The notes beneath the pieces were generated by a model. It was not told the origin of the DNA, did not search any database, and saw nothing but the letters and a program-made list of their open reading frames with translations. DNA of 64,000 nucleotides from Paenibacillus sp. (lineage in GTDB: Bacteria > Bacillota > Bacilli > Paenibacillales > YIM-B00363), in assembly GCF_031177825.1 (NCBI RefSeq), contig NZ_JAPSKE010000016.1, positions 69,723 to 133,722 of the forward strand, written 5' to 3'. The translations under genes were made by a program, and so were the position numbers. Positions 16,789 to 28,100 of the stretch are shown here, one piece after another (position 1 is the first letter of the stretch; each line of letters starts with the position of its first letter).

Positions 16789-18300
16789 GTGAGAACGAAA
16801 CGATATCCGGCGGGGAATCGCCGGAACACAACAACCGCATCATCGAAGCCTACGGGCGACGCGGCGCGACGGGAGCTTCCCGTCGCGCTTCATGACGTCA
16901 TCGAGCTGGACATCGTCGGCTTGGCGCACGAAGGGGAGGGCGTCGGCCGGCACGAGGGCTTCACGCTGTTCGTGCCGGGCGCGCTGCCCGGGGAGCGGGT
17001 GCGCGCGCGGGCGACGGAGCTGCGGAAGAACTTCGGCCGGGCGGAGCTGCTCGAGGTGCTTGCGGCGAGCCCCGATCGGGTGGCGGCGCCCTGCGCGGTG
17101 TATGCGCGGTGCGGCGGCTGCCAACTGCAGCACTTCGCGTACGGCGCGCAGCTGCGGTGGAAGCGGCAGCTCGTCGTCGACGCCTTGGAGCGGATCGGGA
17201 AGCTGCGGGTCGCGCCGTCGCCGGCCGCTTCTTCGGTCGCCGGGAACGGCAGAATTCTCGTGCATCCCGTCCTCGGCATGGACGACCCGTGGCGGTATCG
17301 CAACAAGGCGCAGGTGCCGATCGGGTTCGATCTCGAGGAGGGCGGCCTCGTCGGCGGCTTCTACGAGCAGGGCTCGCATCGGATCGTCTCGACGGACGCT
17401 TGTCTTATCCAGCACGAGCGCAACGACGATGCGGTGCTGGCGGCGAAGCGCATCGCGCGCGAGATCGGCATCGAGGCGTACGACGAGAAGTCGCGCTCGG
17501 GCTGGCTGCGCCACGTCGTCGCGAAGGTGTCGTTCGCGACGGGCGAGATGATGCTCGTGCTCGTCGGCACGACGCGGTCCGTCGACGGGCTGGACGCCCT
17601 CGTCGCCCGGCTGCGGGACGAGCTACCGCATGTCGTCAGCATTTGCCTCAACGTGAACCCCGATGAGACGAGCGCCGTCTTCGGACGGGAGACGGCGACG
17701 TTATGGGGGGCGGATGTCATTTTCGATCGCATCGGTGGGATCCGGTTCGCCATCTCGGCGCGCTCGTTCTATCAGGTCAACCCGGTGCAGACGGAGCGGC
17801 TGTACGGCAAAGCGCTGGAGTACGCGGCGCTCGAAGGCGGGGAGACCGTGATCGACGCTTATTGCGGCATCGGCACGATCTCGCTGTTCCTGGCGCGGTC
17901 CGCCCGCCAGGTGTACGGCGTCGAGCTCATCTCCGACGCCGTCCTCGACGCCCGCGCCAATGCGCGGCTGAACGACATCGACAACGCCGACTTCGCCGTC
18001 GGCCGCGCCGAGGTCGTTCTGCCCGCGTGGCGCGAGCAGGGCATCGACGCCGACGTCATCGTCGTCGACCCTCCGCGCAAGGGCTGCGACTCTGCCCTGC
18101 TGGACACGCTCGTCGCGATGCGCCCCGAGCGAATCGTTTACGTGTCGTGCAATCCCGCCACGCTGGCCCGCGACCTCGCCGCGCTCGAGGCCGGCGGCTT
18201 CCGTACCGTCGAGGTGCAGCCGGTGGACATGTTCCCGCATACGGGGCATGTGGAGTGCGTCTCGCAGTTAGTCTTAAAAGAAGAAGCAGGCTCCCGATAA
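16789..18300 (+). CDS. rlmD: 23S rRNA (uracil-5-)-methyltransferase RlmD/RlmCD
   Basis: This 503-residue SAM-dependent m5U methyltransferase acts on 23S rRNA (U1939, and in Firmicutes also U747). A low-complexity N-terminus precedes a TRAM domain (about residues 38-95: IELDIVGLAHEGEGVGRHEG). The [4Fe-4S] cysteines lie in CAVYARCGGCQ with a later Cys in DACLIQ. The methyltransferase domain has DAYCGIGTISLFLA for SAM, VVDPPRKGC, and the catalytic VSCNPATLARDL. GTG 16789 is the nominal start; a later start near the TRAM domain is possible. The 3' end is reused in a terminator, and 28 bases near it recur exactly at 32279-32306. Confidence 0.92.
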   Translation: MRTKRYPAGNRRNTTTASSKPTGDAARRELPVALHDVIELDIVGLAHEGEGVGRHEGFTLFVPGALPGERVRARATELRKNFGRAELLEVLAASPDRVAAPCAVYARCGGCQLQHFAYGAQLRWKRQLVVDALERIGKLRVAPSPAASSVAGNGRILVHPVLGMDDPWRYRNKAQVPIGFDLEEGGLVGGFYEQGSHRIVSTDACLIQHERNDDAVLAAKRIAREIGIEAYDEKSRSGWLRHVVAKVSFATGEMMLVLVGTTRSVDGLDALVARLRDELPHVVSICLNVNPDETSAVFGRETATLWGADVIFDRIGGIRFAISARSFYQVNPVQTERLYGKALEYAALEGGETVIDAYCGIGTISLFLARSARQVYGVELISDAVLDARANARLNDIDNADFAVGRAEVVLPAWREQGIDADVIVVDPPRKGCDSALLDTLVAMRPERIVYVSCNPATLARDLAALEAGGFRTVEVQPVDMFPHTGHVECVSQLVLKEEAGSR

Positions 18301-18319
18301 GGGACAGCCTGCTTCTTTT
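18279..18319 (+). terminator. Terminator overlapping the rlmD stop
   Basis: A 12-bp perfect stem (AAGAAGCAGGCT with AGCCTGCTTCTT) flanks the stop codon and runs into TTTTC. A run of A on the other side makes it usable in both directions. Confidence 0.8.
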
Positions 18320-18462
18320 CAGTTGTTTGGAGCGGAGAAGCGGTAATGAACGCGGAATCCCGTCTTCTCGAACTTCAATTCGATGTTATCTGCAACATTT
18401 TCGTGTTTGAATTCAGAAACCAGCTCATTTTTCTTTAAGTCTAACTTATCGAGTTCCGTTTT
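18319..18462 (-). pseudogene. 3' remnant of an unidentified gene at the island border
   Basis: On the minus strand a 47-codon open stretch ends at a TGA at 18319-18321. It reads ...ELDKLDLKKNELVSEF, KHENVADNIELKF, EKTGFRVHYRFSAPNN. It has no start of its own: it directly follows, in frame, the TAA of the AT-rich HxlR gene. The codon use is more GC-rich towards its end. It looks like the tail of a resident gene whose front was removed when the AT-rich segment arrived. The family is not recognised. Confidence 0.5.
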
Positions 18463-18813
18463 TTACTTATTAGAATCTTTTCCTAAAAATTCTCTAAAAT
18501 TATCTCCCCAATCACAAATGGAAGTTACAACAGGTTCAAGGAGTAAACCAATTTCACTTAGTTGATACTCCACTTTAGGAGGGACAACCGGGTATACAAC
18601 TCTAGTAATTATTCCATCTTCTTCTAATTCCCTTAATTGTCTAATTAACATACGTTGGTTGACATCGGTAAGGTATATTTGTATTTCACTTAACCTTAAT
18701 GGAGACTGTTGGAGCAAACACCATATAATCGCTATTTTCCAACGTCCACCAATAACTGATAGAGCCAAATCTTTGCTAGTGAAAAAAGTTTTTTCTTTAT
18801 AATGAATCACCAT
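18463..18813 (-). CDS. HxlR-family transcriptional regulator
   Basis: This 116-residue winged-helix regulator has the family core LALSVIGGRWKIAIIWCLLQ, SEIQIYLTDVNQRMLIRQLR and IITRVVYPVVPPKVEYQLSE. HxlR proteins answer to reactive electrophiles; B. subtilis HxlR activates formaldehyde fixation by hxlAB. Here it is divergent from the formaldehyde dehydrogenase gene across a 123-bp gap that holds a palindrome (18847-18868), so control of that operon by formaldehyde or its adducts is a reasonable inference. Two Cys residues (near 32 and 100) could be sensors. The AT-rich sequence contrasts sharply with rlmD. Confidence 0.9.
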   Translation of the reverse strand: MVIHYKEKTFFTSKDLALSVIGGRWKIAIIWCLLQQSPLRLSEIQIYLTDVNQRMLIRQLRELEEDGIITRVVYPVVPPKVEYQLSEIGLLLEPVVTSICDWGDNFREFLGKDSNK

Positions 18814-18846
18814 ATATTACCTCCAATTTATATTGACATCTTGTTT

Positions 18847-18868
18847 ATAGTGACAAAAACGTCAGTAT
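18847..18868. promoter_or_regulatory. Candidate HxlR operator palindrome
   Basis: ATA-n-TGAC-N6-GTCA-n-TAT forms an interrupted inverted repeat with 7 matching positions per arm, centred in the divergent hxlR-adhC intergenic region. Its position between the two genes fits an operator. Binding by the adjacent HxlR protein is inferred. Confidence 0.45.
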
Positions 18869-18906
18869 TGTTCGATAAAGTATAGTGTGTAATTATGAAA
18901 AAGTAA

Positions 18907-20052
<1,146 letters not shown>

Positions 20053-20056
20053 GAAA

Positions 20057-20890
20057 GTGAGTCTTAAACTTATTGAAAAACATCGCTCTTTTGGCGGAGA
20101 ACAATGTAAGTACCGCCATTATTCAGAAGTCTTACAATGTGATATGACATTTAGTATCTACTTGCCATCAAATAAAGAAATGAAAAAAATCCCTCTTATT
20201 TGGTGGTTATCTGGTTTAACTTGTACAGATGATAATTTTAGTCAAAAAAGCGGATTCCAAAGATTGGCTGAAAAATACCAAGTGGCAGTCATGATTCCAG
20301 ATACTTCACCACGTGGAGAACATGTTGCTGATGATGAAGCATGGGACCTTGGACAAGGTGCAGGTTTTTATTTAAATGCCGCGCAAGATCCATGGGCAAA
20401 GCATTATCACATGTATACGTATATAGTAGATGAATTAACTGCCATTGCGTCAACTTTGGTACCTCATTTTTCAGGAGAAGAAAGTATAATGGGTCACTCC
20501 ATGGGAGGACATGGCGCTTTAGTGATTGGTATGAAAAATGCTGACAGATTCAAAGCGATTTCTGCCTTTTCTCCTATTTCAAGTCCAAGTGAAGTCCCAT
20601 GGGGAATAAAAGCTTTCTCAACTTATTTAGGTGAAGATAAAGCTTCCTGGAAAGAATGGGATGCTTCAGAACTGGTCAAAGAAGATGGTATGCCGCCTAT
20701 TCTCATTACGCAGGGAACTCAAGACGAGTTTTATCCAAAACAATTAGATGAAGCTTGTTTTTTAAAGAATGCTCAGGAAAATAACGGAGTAGTTAACTAC
20801 AACAAGGTTGAAGGGTATGATCACAGCTATTTCTTTATTTCTACTTTCTTAGAGGAACATTTCGCTTTTCATATGGAGTACTTAAGATAA
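20057..20890 (+). CDS. frmB: S-formylglutathione hydrolase
   Basis: This 277-residue esterase-D-type alpha/beta hydrolase splits S-formylglutathione into formate and glutathione, completing formaldehyde detoxification. The N-terminus MSLKLIEKHRSFGGEQ, the WLSGLTCTDDNF segment and the nucleophile elbow MGHSMGGHGAL are family hallmarks. The acid and His are in QGTQDEFYP and YDHSYFF. GTG 20057 is preferred: GGAG lies 9 bases upstream and the family start matches. An in-frame ATG at 20042 inside the frmA end has no ribosome site. A strong terminator follows. Confidence 0.94.
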   Translation: MSLKLIEKHRSFGGEQCKYRHYSEVLQCDMTFSIYLPSNKEMKKIPLIWWLSGLTCTDDNFSQKSGFQRLAEKYQVAVMIPDTSPRGEHVADDEAWDLGQGAGFYLNAAQDPWAKHYHMYTYIVDELTAIASTLVPHFSGEESIMGHSMGGHGALVIGMKNADRFKAISAFSPISSPSEVPWGIKAFSTYLGEDKASWKEWDASELVKEDGMPPILITQGTQDEFYPKQLDEACFLKNAQENNGVVNYNKVEGYDHSYFFISTFLEEHFAFHMEYLR

Positions 20891-20902
20891 TTCTTTTTAC
20901 GG

Positions 20903-20939
20903 AAAATATCCACATTGTAATTGAATGTGGATATTTTTT
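20903..20939 (+). terminator. Rho-independent terminator after frmB
   Basis: AAAATATCCACATT pairs with AATGTGGATATTTT around a short loop and ends in a run of T. It separates frmAB from gshF, which must then have its own promoter or depend on read-through. Confidence 0.85.
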
Positions 20940-21010
20940 GATAACTGCGTGTTGTTGTATTTTAAAGTTTATCTAAAAATAAGAAACGGTTTGAAGAAGG
21001 GGCGAGCTAA

Positions 21011-23302
21011 TTGGGAGTTACCGTTAAAACAGATTTTAAAAACATGTTAGTCAATGACCGGGTTAAACCATACTTATTCAAAGCCCGTTATGGAATTGAA
21101 AAAGAAAGTAAACGAGTTGACTTATCCGGGGATTTAGCGAATACGGATCATCCTAAAAGTATTTCGGAGCGAGATGATCATCCGTATATTCAGCGGGATT
21201 TTTCAGAATTACAGATGGAAATCATCACACCTGTTACGGAAACATTAGAGGAACTGTTTAATTACTTAGCAGCGATCCATGATGTTGCTTATCGTTCAAT
21301 GGGTAAGAATGAGATGCTTTGGCCCTTAAGTATGCCGCCAGGGTTACCAGAAAAAGAAGAAAATATCGTGATTGCAAAATTGAAAAGTGTTGAAGATGTT
21401 CAATATCGTCAATATTTATCTGAGTCTTATGGCCGCCGTAAACAAATGCTTTGTGGTGTTCATTTTAACTTTGAATTTGGCGATGAGTTCATTCAAGCGT
21501 TATTTAACGCTCAATCGGATATTAAAGATTATCGAGATTTTAAAACAGAGATCTATCTAAAAGCCACAAGAAACTATTTACATTATCGATGGTTATTCAC
21601 TTATTTTTATGGAGCTTCTCCTAGTAGTGAAAAGAATTTTTTTAAGGAAGATTCTTTGCATGATGCTGTAAGAAGCATTCGAAGTAGCAAATATGGTTAC
21701 ACCAATTCGGATGATGTTCAAGTCTCATACAGCAGTATACAGAACTATCTATCAGATCTTTCTTCTATGGTTCAAAAAGGGCTTCTATCAAAAGAAAAAG
21801 AATTTTATTCACCTGTCCGTTTAAGAGGCGGGCAACAAGTTTCAGAACTTGCGAATCGTGGTATTAAGTATATTGAATTACGCAATATCGATTTAAATCC
21901 ATTTGAACCGTATGGAATCGGTTATGAGCAAGCAGAATTCCTCCATCTTTTCTTACTTTATTTACTATGGAAAGATGAAGGGGAAAATTGCGATGAGTGG
22001 GTAAAAATGGGGGATTCCTACAATGATGTAGTGGCTCTTGAGCATCCATTAGAACATACAAAATTCGAAAAAGATGCCGAGAATATGATTGATGAGATGG
22101 AACAATTGGTGCAAATCTTAGATTTGCCTATTACAGAAACGTTATTTGTTCATCTGAGAGAAATGTTGATGGACCCAAGTAAGACTTTAGCGGGAAGACT
22201 TTATAGGGAAAGTGAAAAAAGCTGTCAAGTTCAAGTGGCTACGTCGATTGCTAAAGAAAATTATAATAAATCATGGGATAAGCCTTATCAATTAGCAGGA
22301 TTTACTGATATGGAGTTGTCCACTCAGATTTTAATGTTTGATGCGATTCAACAAGGAATCCAAGTAGAAATTTTGGATCGACAAGATCAATTTTTGAAGC
22401 TGAAATTAAAAGATCATGTTGAATATGTGAAAAATGCGAATATGACAAGTAAAGATAATTATGTATCCACTTTAATTATGGAAAATAAAACAGTCACAAA
22501 GAAAATTCTTCAGCAACATGGATTTCGTGTGCCGAAAGGTGAGGAATTTCAGACGATTGAACAGGCTTTACGTTTTTATAATCGCTTTTCCACCAAACCT
22601 TTTGTTGTGAAGCCGAAAACAACAAACTTTGGATTAGGAATTTCGATATTCAAAGAAGGCGCTAATGAAGAGGATTATCATAAAGCCATCGCTTTAGCAT
22701 TTAAAGAAGACAATTCTATATTAATAGAAGAGTTTATTAAAGGAACAGAATATCGATTTTTTGTGTTGAATGATCAAGTTTATGCTGTTTTATTACGAAT
22801 TCCTGCGAATGTTAAAGGCGACGGTAAACATACAATCGAAGAGTTAGTCATGCAAAAGAATCGTGACCCGTTAAGAGGAAGAGGCCACCGGACACCTTTA
22901 GAAAGTATCCAGTTAGGTGAATTGGAGAAACTTATGCTTAAAGGTCAAGGATATCAAGTTGATTCGATTCCTAAAAAGGATGAAATCATCTATCTGCGTG
23001 AAAACTCTAATATTAGTACAGGTGGAGACTCAATTGATGTAACAGATCAAATTCCTGATGATTATAAAAAAATAGCAGTGGATGCAGTAGCTGCCCTTGG
23101 AGTTAAAATTTGTGGTATCGATTTGATAATTGAAAATACAGAAGTTCCTGCAGATAATAAAAATGCTTACGGAATTATTGAAGCAAACTTTAATCCATCC
23201 ATGTATATGCATATCTATCCATATCAAGGAAAGTCTCGACGTTTAACTATGCATATCATACATTATTTATTCCCTGAACTATTACAAAGTCAGTCAAATT
23301 AG
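21011..23302 (+). CDS. gshF: Bifunctional glutamate-cysteine ligase/glutathione synthetase (GshAB)
   Basis: This 763-residue fused enzyme makes glutathione from Glu, Cys and Gly in two ATP-dependent steps. The N-terminal two-thirds is the gamma-glutamylcysteine ligase (MLWPLSMPPGLPE; QMLCGVHFNFEFGDEF; GIKYIELRNIDLNPFEPYGI). From about residue 490 an ATP-grasp domain follows (KPFVVKPKTTNFGLGISIF, EEFIKGTEYRFFVLNDQVYA, GVKICGIDLIIEN, and IIEANFNPSMYMHIYP). The length matches GshF of Listeria and streptococci. The start is TTG at 21011 with GAAGAAGGGG upstream. Paenibacilli normally use bacillithiol, so this gene supplies the thiol that frmA and frmB need. Confidence 0.95.
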   Translation: MGVTVKTDFKNMLVNDRVKPYLFKARYGIEKESKRVDLSGDLANTDHPKSISERDDHPYIQRDFSELQMEIITPVTETLEELFNYLAAIHDVAYRSMGKNEMLWPLSMPPGLPEKEENIVIAKLKSVEDVQYRQYLSESYGRRKQMLCGVHFNFEFGDEFIQALFNAQSDIKDYRDFKTEIYLKATRNYLHYRWLFTYFYGASPSSEKNFFKEDSLHDAVRSIRSSKYGYTNSDDVQVSYSSIQNYLSDLSSMVQKGLLSKEKEFYSPVRLRGGQQVSELANRGIKYIELRNIDLNPFEPYGIGYEQAEFLHLFLLYLLWKDEGENCDEWVKMGDSYNDVVALEHPLEHTKFEKDAENMIDEMEQLVQILDLPITETLFVHLREMLMDPSKTLAGRLYRESEKSCQVQVATSIAKENYNKSWDKPYQLAGFTDMELSTQILMFDAIQQGIQVEILDRQDQFLKLKLKDHVEYVKNANMTSKDNYVSTLIMENKTVTKKILQQHGFRVPKGEEFQTIEQALRFYNRFSTKPFVVKPKTTNFGLGISIFKEGANEEDYHKAIALAFKEDNSILIEEFIKGTEYRFFVLNDQVYAVLLRIPANVKGDGKHTIEELVMQKNRDPLRGRGHRTPLESIQLGELEKLMLKGQGYQVDSIPKKDEIIYLRENSNISTGGDSIDVTDQIPDDYKKIAVDAVAALGVKICGIDLIIENTEVPADNKNAYGIIEANFNPSMYMHIYPYQGKSRRLTMHIIHYLFPELLQSQSN

Positions 23303-23375
23303 TGGTTTGCTGTCGTGACCGGGGATTTTAAGCCATGGCGGCTTGGTGGAACTGAGGATGTTCTAACTGCGAAAT

Positions 23376-23417
23376 AAGCCCACAACGCGATTCGCCCTCG
23401 CGCTGTGGGCTTTTTTT
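23376..23417 (+). terminator. Rho-independent terminator after gshF
   Basis: AGCCCACAACGCG pairs with CGCGCTGTGGGCT (one mismatch) and is followed by seven T. GC-rich sequence resumes here, so this is near the right edge of the AT-rich island. Confidence 0.85.
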
Positions 23418-23510
23418 CGCTGCCGGTAACCGACCAAAGAACGGTTCGTGATATGATGATTCAAGCGGAATATGAACCGGCATAGATTGTTATTTAAGGG
23501 GGAGTGAAAC

Positions 23511-24983
23511 ATGAACATGAATGCAACGGAGTTGTTTACGCCGGCGGCGCCGGAAAGCCTAGGAATTTCGTCTTCGGCTATTTTGCGTTTTATCGAAAAA
23601 ATCGAAAGAGAAGGCATCAACATGCATGGCTTTTTGGTATTGCGCAAAGGCCGAATCGCCGCGGAAGGGTATTGGGCTCCGTTTTCGCGCGACCGCAAAC
23701 ATCGGATGTACTCGATCAGCAAATCGTTCGTCTCCTTGGCGATCGGGTTGCTGGTCGACGAAGGGAAGCTAAGGTTGGAAGATCGGGTTGCGGCGTTCTT
23801 CGAAGATAAGGTTCCTGATCATCTCCATCCTTATGTAGCGCAAACGACGGTACGAGACCTTCTGACGATGGCAGGGCCGCATTCCGCCGTTTCTTATTCG
23901 CGGCAGGATCGCGACTTCGCGGCGACCTTTTTCCAGAAGAAGCCTTCCCACCCGCCAGGGTCCGTGTTCTTCTATGATACGGCCGGTACCGTGATTCTGA
24001 CGACGATCGTCGAGCGGCTGAGCGGAGTTCCGTTCCTAACGTATATGCGCGACAAGCTGCTGGATCCCGTCGGGTTTTCCAAGGATGCTTGGTGCATTCG
24101 AACGCCGGAAGGCACGTCATGGGGCGGCTCCGGGGTGATATGCACGTTGAGGGATATGGCGAAATTGGCGTATGTGTGCATGAATGACGGTCGCTGGGAC
24201 GGAACGCAGCTCATTTCGGAGGCGTATATCCGCGAGGCCACTTCGAAGCAAATCGATAACTCGCTGTCCGGGGATGTCGGCTACGGCTACCAAATCTGGT
24301 GCGAGGAGGATAACGGCTTTTCCTTCCGCGGCATGGGCTCTCAATTCGCCATCGTCTATCCGGATCAGGAGCTGGTGTTTGCCTGTACCTCGGACACCCA
24401 GATGATGGGACACATCGCACCGATTCTCATTCGAAATGCGTTCCGGGAAGAGCTCTTGGCGAACCTCCATGACGGGCCGCTGCCTGCCGACGATGCCGCA
24501 AGGAAGGCGCTTGAACTCAAGATCGACAGCTTACATATCATTCCGCAGCAGGGGAGTCTAACCTCTTCCTATGCCGAGAAAATCGACGGGAAGTGGTACC
24601 GATTACACGAAAATCCCATGAAGATCTCGCGGCTGCGGTTCACGTTCGAAGGCGAAGAAGGACGTTGGGAATATGAAAATGAATCGGGCTTGCACCGGCT
24701 CGACTTCGGCATCGGGAAACAGAAGGAAGGGATCTTCCCGGAGACGAAGTACTTCGGCGAACGCATCGGAACGGCGAAGGGCGAAGGCTATACATGCCTC
24801 GTTTCCGGAGCTTGGGTAGAGGAGCATAAACTGAACCTGCTCGTATACATTACCGATGACTACCTGGGCTCGGCGAAAATGACCTTTTCCTTCATAGAAG
24901 ATAAAATATCGGTACATATGCTGAAGGCGGCCGAGTGGTTCCTGGACGAATACTCGGGCTTCGCCGGCGGCGCGCTGGCTTAA
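23511..24983 (+). CDS. Serine hydrolase of the class C beta-lactamase family
   Basis: This 490-residue protein has a penicillin-binding-protein-like fold. The SxxK nucleophile motif is S68-I-S-K71 in MYSISKSFVSLAIG; a Tyr motif (VFFYDTAGTVI) and a downstream FRGMGSQ segment replace the KTG box. Members are esterases, peptidases or amidases rather than true beta-lactamases. There is no signal peptide, so it is cytoplasmic. A C-terminal ~130-residue beta-rich domain follows the catalytic domain. AGGGGGAGTG just upstream supports ATG 23511. It stands alone between two terminators. The substrate is unknown. Confidence 0.85.
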   Translation: MNMNATELFTPAAPESLGISSSAILRFIEKIEREGINMHGFLVLRKGRIAAEGYWAPFSRDRKHRMYSISKSFVSLAIGLLVDEGKLRLEDRVAAFFEDKVPDHLHPYVAQTTVRDLLTMAGPHSAVSYSRQDRDFAATFFQKKPSHPPGSVFFYDTAGTVILTTIVERLSGVPFLTYMRDKLLDPVGFSKDAWCIRTPEGTSWGGSGVICTLRDMAKLAYVCMNDGRWDGTQLISEAYIREATSKQIDNSLSGDVGYGYQIWCEEDNGFSFRGMGSQFAIVYPDQELVFACTSDTQMMGHIAPILIRNAFREELLANLHDGPLPADDAARKALELKIDSLHIIPQQGSLTSSYAEKIDGKWYRLHENPMKISRLRFTFEGEEGRWEYENESGLHRLDFGIGKQKEGIFPETKYFGERIGTAKGEGYTCLVSGAWVEEHKLNLLVYITDDYLGSAKMTFSFIEDKISVHMLKAAEWFLDEYSGFAGGALA

Positions 24984-24992
24984 ATAATCGGA

Positions 24993-25028
24993 CGAAGACC
25001 CCATGCGAGAAGAAGCATGGGGTCTTCG
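24993..25028 (+). terminator. Perfect 14-bp hairpin after the serine hydrolase
   Basis: CGAAGACCCCATGC pairs perfectly with GCATGGGGTCTTCG around an 8-base loop. There is no long T run, but the placement just after a stop fits transcript termination or 3'-end protection. Confidence 0.65.
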
Positions 25029-25089
25029 TTCGTGTTGCCGGGCCTGTCGAGGTTCATAAAAATACGAATCGATCAGCCTCGGAGGCGAC

Positions 25090-25118
25090 AAAAGTGCAGA
25101 TCTTGCACTTTTATTGTT
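25090..25118. terminator. Second hairpin terminator, both orientations
   Basis: AAAAGTGCA and TGCACTTTT form a perfect 9-bp stem with a 5-base loop, followed by ATTGTTTT. The A/T-flanked symmetry suits either strand. Confidence 0.6.
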
Positions 25119-25178
25119 TTAGGTCTCCGTATATTTTGAAAGGGAAGTGAACCCAATGAGGGAAATGAGGAGGGATGT

Positions 25179-28100
25179 ATGATGTTCAAGAAGCGGACTT
25201 TGCGCTTCGGTCTGGCGCTGTCGACCGTTCTGGCGCTGCTGGCCGGGGTGGTGCCCGTGACGCCCGCGAGCGCGGAGACGGAGCAACCCGCCGCGGTCTA
25301 CCACGTATCGCCGGAAGGGGCAGACGCCAATCCGGGTACGTCCGAAGCCCCTTTCCGCACGATCCAGAAGTGCGCGGAAGCGGTGTTGCCCGGGGACACC
25401 TGCTTGATCGCATCGGGTACATACCGGGAGACGGTCACGCCGGCGATCAGCGGCTCGGCAGACAAGCCGATCACGTTCCAAGCGGCTCCTGGCGCAACCG
25501 TAATTGTAAGCGGTTCCGAGCCGATCGGCGGCTGGCAGCAGCACAGCGGCAACATCTATGTCGCCGATCTGGCGTGGAGCCTCGGGCACGAGAACCAATT
25601 GTTCGTCGTCGACGGCGCTGACGTCACCCCGCTGTGGGAGGCGCGTTGGCCGAATATTAGCGAGTACAGCCTGCCGGCGTTGCAGCAGGGGGTAGGGGTC
25701 GCGTCGGCCGGTTCGGCGATCACGCTTACGGATCCCGATCTGACGCAGCCGAACGATTACTGGAAGGGCGCCACGATCTGGGAGCGGGGCGGCGACGCGT
25801 ATGTCGGGAAGACCAGCAAGGTGACGGGCTTTAACAGCGCTACCCATACGCTGACGTATGAAGCCCAGGCGGGGAATTACGACTACATGTGGCCCAAGGC
25901 CGGCAGCACGTATTACCTCATGGGCATTCTCGGCGAGTTGGACGCTCCGCACGAATGGTATGTGGACGCGGCGGCGAAGAAGGTGTATCTGTGGGCGCCG
26001 GACGGCGGGGTGCCGTCGAACGTCGAGGTCAAGAAGCGGCATACCGCCTTCAACCTGAACGACAAGTCGTACATCCGCCTTGCCGGACTTCAGGTGTTCG
26101 CGGCCAACATTCCGATGAACAACGCCCATTACAACGTGTTGGACGGCTTGAAGGTGCTTTACCCGTACTTCTCCAATTACTCGCAGGGCACCTCCATTCC
26201 GCACCAGCTCACCGGCGGCATCAATGTAGCCGGCACGTATAACGAGATTAAGAACAGCACGATCGCTTATTCTACAGGTACGCTGGTCAATCTGGACGGC
26301 AGCCATAACCGCCTTGTGAACAACGACATCCATGACGGTAGCTATATGGCGGCTTACGATCCGCTGGTCAAGCTGTCGAGCGGCGACGACAACCTGATCA
26401 GCCACAACTCGCTCCACGATTCGGGCCGATTCATTCTGTACTGGCGAATGGGCAACGGGGAGATCGCGTACAACGACATCTACAACGGCATGTGGCTGTC
26501 GCGGGACGGCGCCCAGATTTACAGCTGGGGTACCGATATGGGCAACACCGAAATTCACCATAACTGGATTCACGACAGCCAAGGCACCGACATGAGCGTC
26601 GGGCTCTACTTCGACAACTTCACGCAGAACTCTGTCGTGCATCACAATGTTATCTTTGAAAATGACGTGGGCATTCAACTGAACACGCCGGGCAACTACC
26701 ATTTGATCTACAACAACACCGTCGCTGACAACCTCGGAGGCATCGGCTACTGGGGCTCGGCCCCTTACGACAAGGAGCTGTACGGAACGAGGGTGTTTAA
26801 CAACATCTTCACCGATCGGGTATCCTTGACGGCTGATACGGCCAGCGGGTACAACACGCTGACGGAGGCGGGTGTGGGCTTCGTAGATCCCGCCGCCAAC
26901 GATTACCGACTGACGGAGGGCTCGACGGCGATCAATTCGGGCGCGGTCATCCCGGGCATTACGGACGGGTACGTAGGCAACGCGCCGGACGTCGGCGCTT
27001 ACGAATTCGGCGGGGCGGACTGGACGGCGGGGCATAATTTCGCGAACCCTCCCGTCGCGGCATTAACTCCGATCGAGACGCCGTATATGAACAAAGTTCG
27101 GAACAGCGGCTTCGGCTGGGGCGTGGATCAATATTGGACGCTGCGACCGACGGGCTCGGCATCGATCCTGCAGGTGTCGAATTCGGGCTCGGCCGCCAGC
27201 AAGCGAGGATTCCAGTCTAAGCTGCAGCTTTCCGGCGGCGGCGGCGTGGAGCAGCTGATCGAAGGCCTCAAGCCGAATACCGACTACATCCTCACGGGTT
27301 GGATGTATAACGATCCTAACCAAACCGTCTCCCTGAGCGTCAAGGATTACGGCGGAACCGAAATGGTCGTCACGGCGAACGAGACGGATTATGTCCGTAA
27401 GACTCTTACGTTCCGGACGGGAGCTACGGACACAACCGCATTGGTGCAGGTCGTTCAAGGCAGCCCGGCGACCGGGTTCTCGTACGCGGACGACATCGGG
27501 GTGTACGAGGCGACGCCGTTCGATCCGGGCGTCAGCCAGACGCTGCTGGATACGGTGCAGCTCACGTCGCCGACCTTGATCTATACGGAAGGCGAGCAGG
27601 CGACGCTGACCTTGACCGGTAAGCTGCGCAACGGCGCCGCTGCCGATTTCTCGGCTGCGAGCTTGGAATTCGCGTCCAGCGACGACAGCGTCTTGCGGTT
27701 CGATGGGGCGACCGGCTCCTCGGCGGCGTTCACGGCACTCTCCGAAGGTCAGGTCATCGTCACGGCGAAGGTGACCATGGACGGCATTACGCGAGCGACG
27801 ACGGCCGTCGTTACGGTATTCCCGGACGTTCCGCCGCCGGTGGGCACGGACTGGTCGGTTCGGCAATACGGCCCGGCTAGCCGCGGATTCGTTACCGTCG
27901 AAGGTTCCGAGCTAACGCTAGTCGGCATGGGGGAGAACGCCTGGAACGCATCGGACGACTTCGTATATTTGAGCAAGAGCTTCGAGGTGGACGCGGACAA
28001 TCCTGAAGTGACGCTGACCGCAACGATCGATTCGTTCAGCGCCGCCGACCCGGCCTCGATCGGACTGATGATCCGGGATCGGGATACGGCCGATTCCAAG

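Noticed and set aside
21011..23302. GshF as a cyanophycin synthetase or plain ATP-grasp enzyme
   Set aside because: The N-terminal two-thirds matches glutamate-cysteine ligase (GVHFNFEF and related segments), and frmAB neighbours make glutathione synthesis the consistent reading.
23325..23375. T-box-like text (TGGTGGAACTG) before a terminator
   Set aside because: The conserved T-box core needs TGGNACCGCG, which is absent, and there is no stem I or aminoacyl-tRNA or amino-acid gene downstream.
23511..24983. Antibiotic-resistance class C beta-lactamase
   Set aside because: SxxK is present but there is no signal peptide, no KTG box and a long extra C-terminal domain, as in serine hydrolases/esterases of the same fold.
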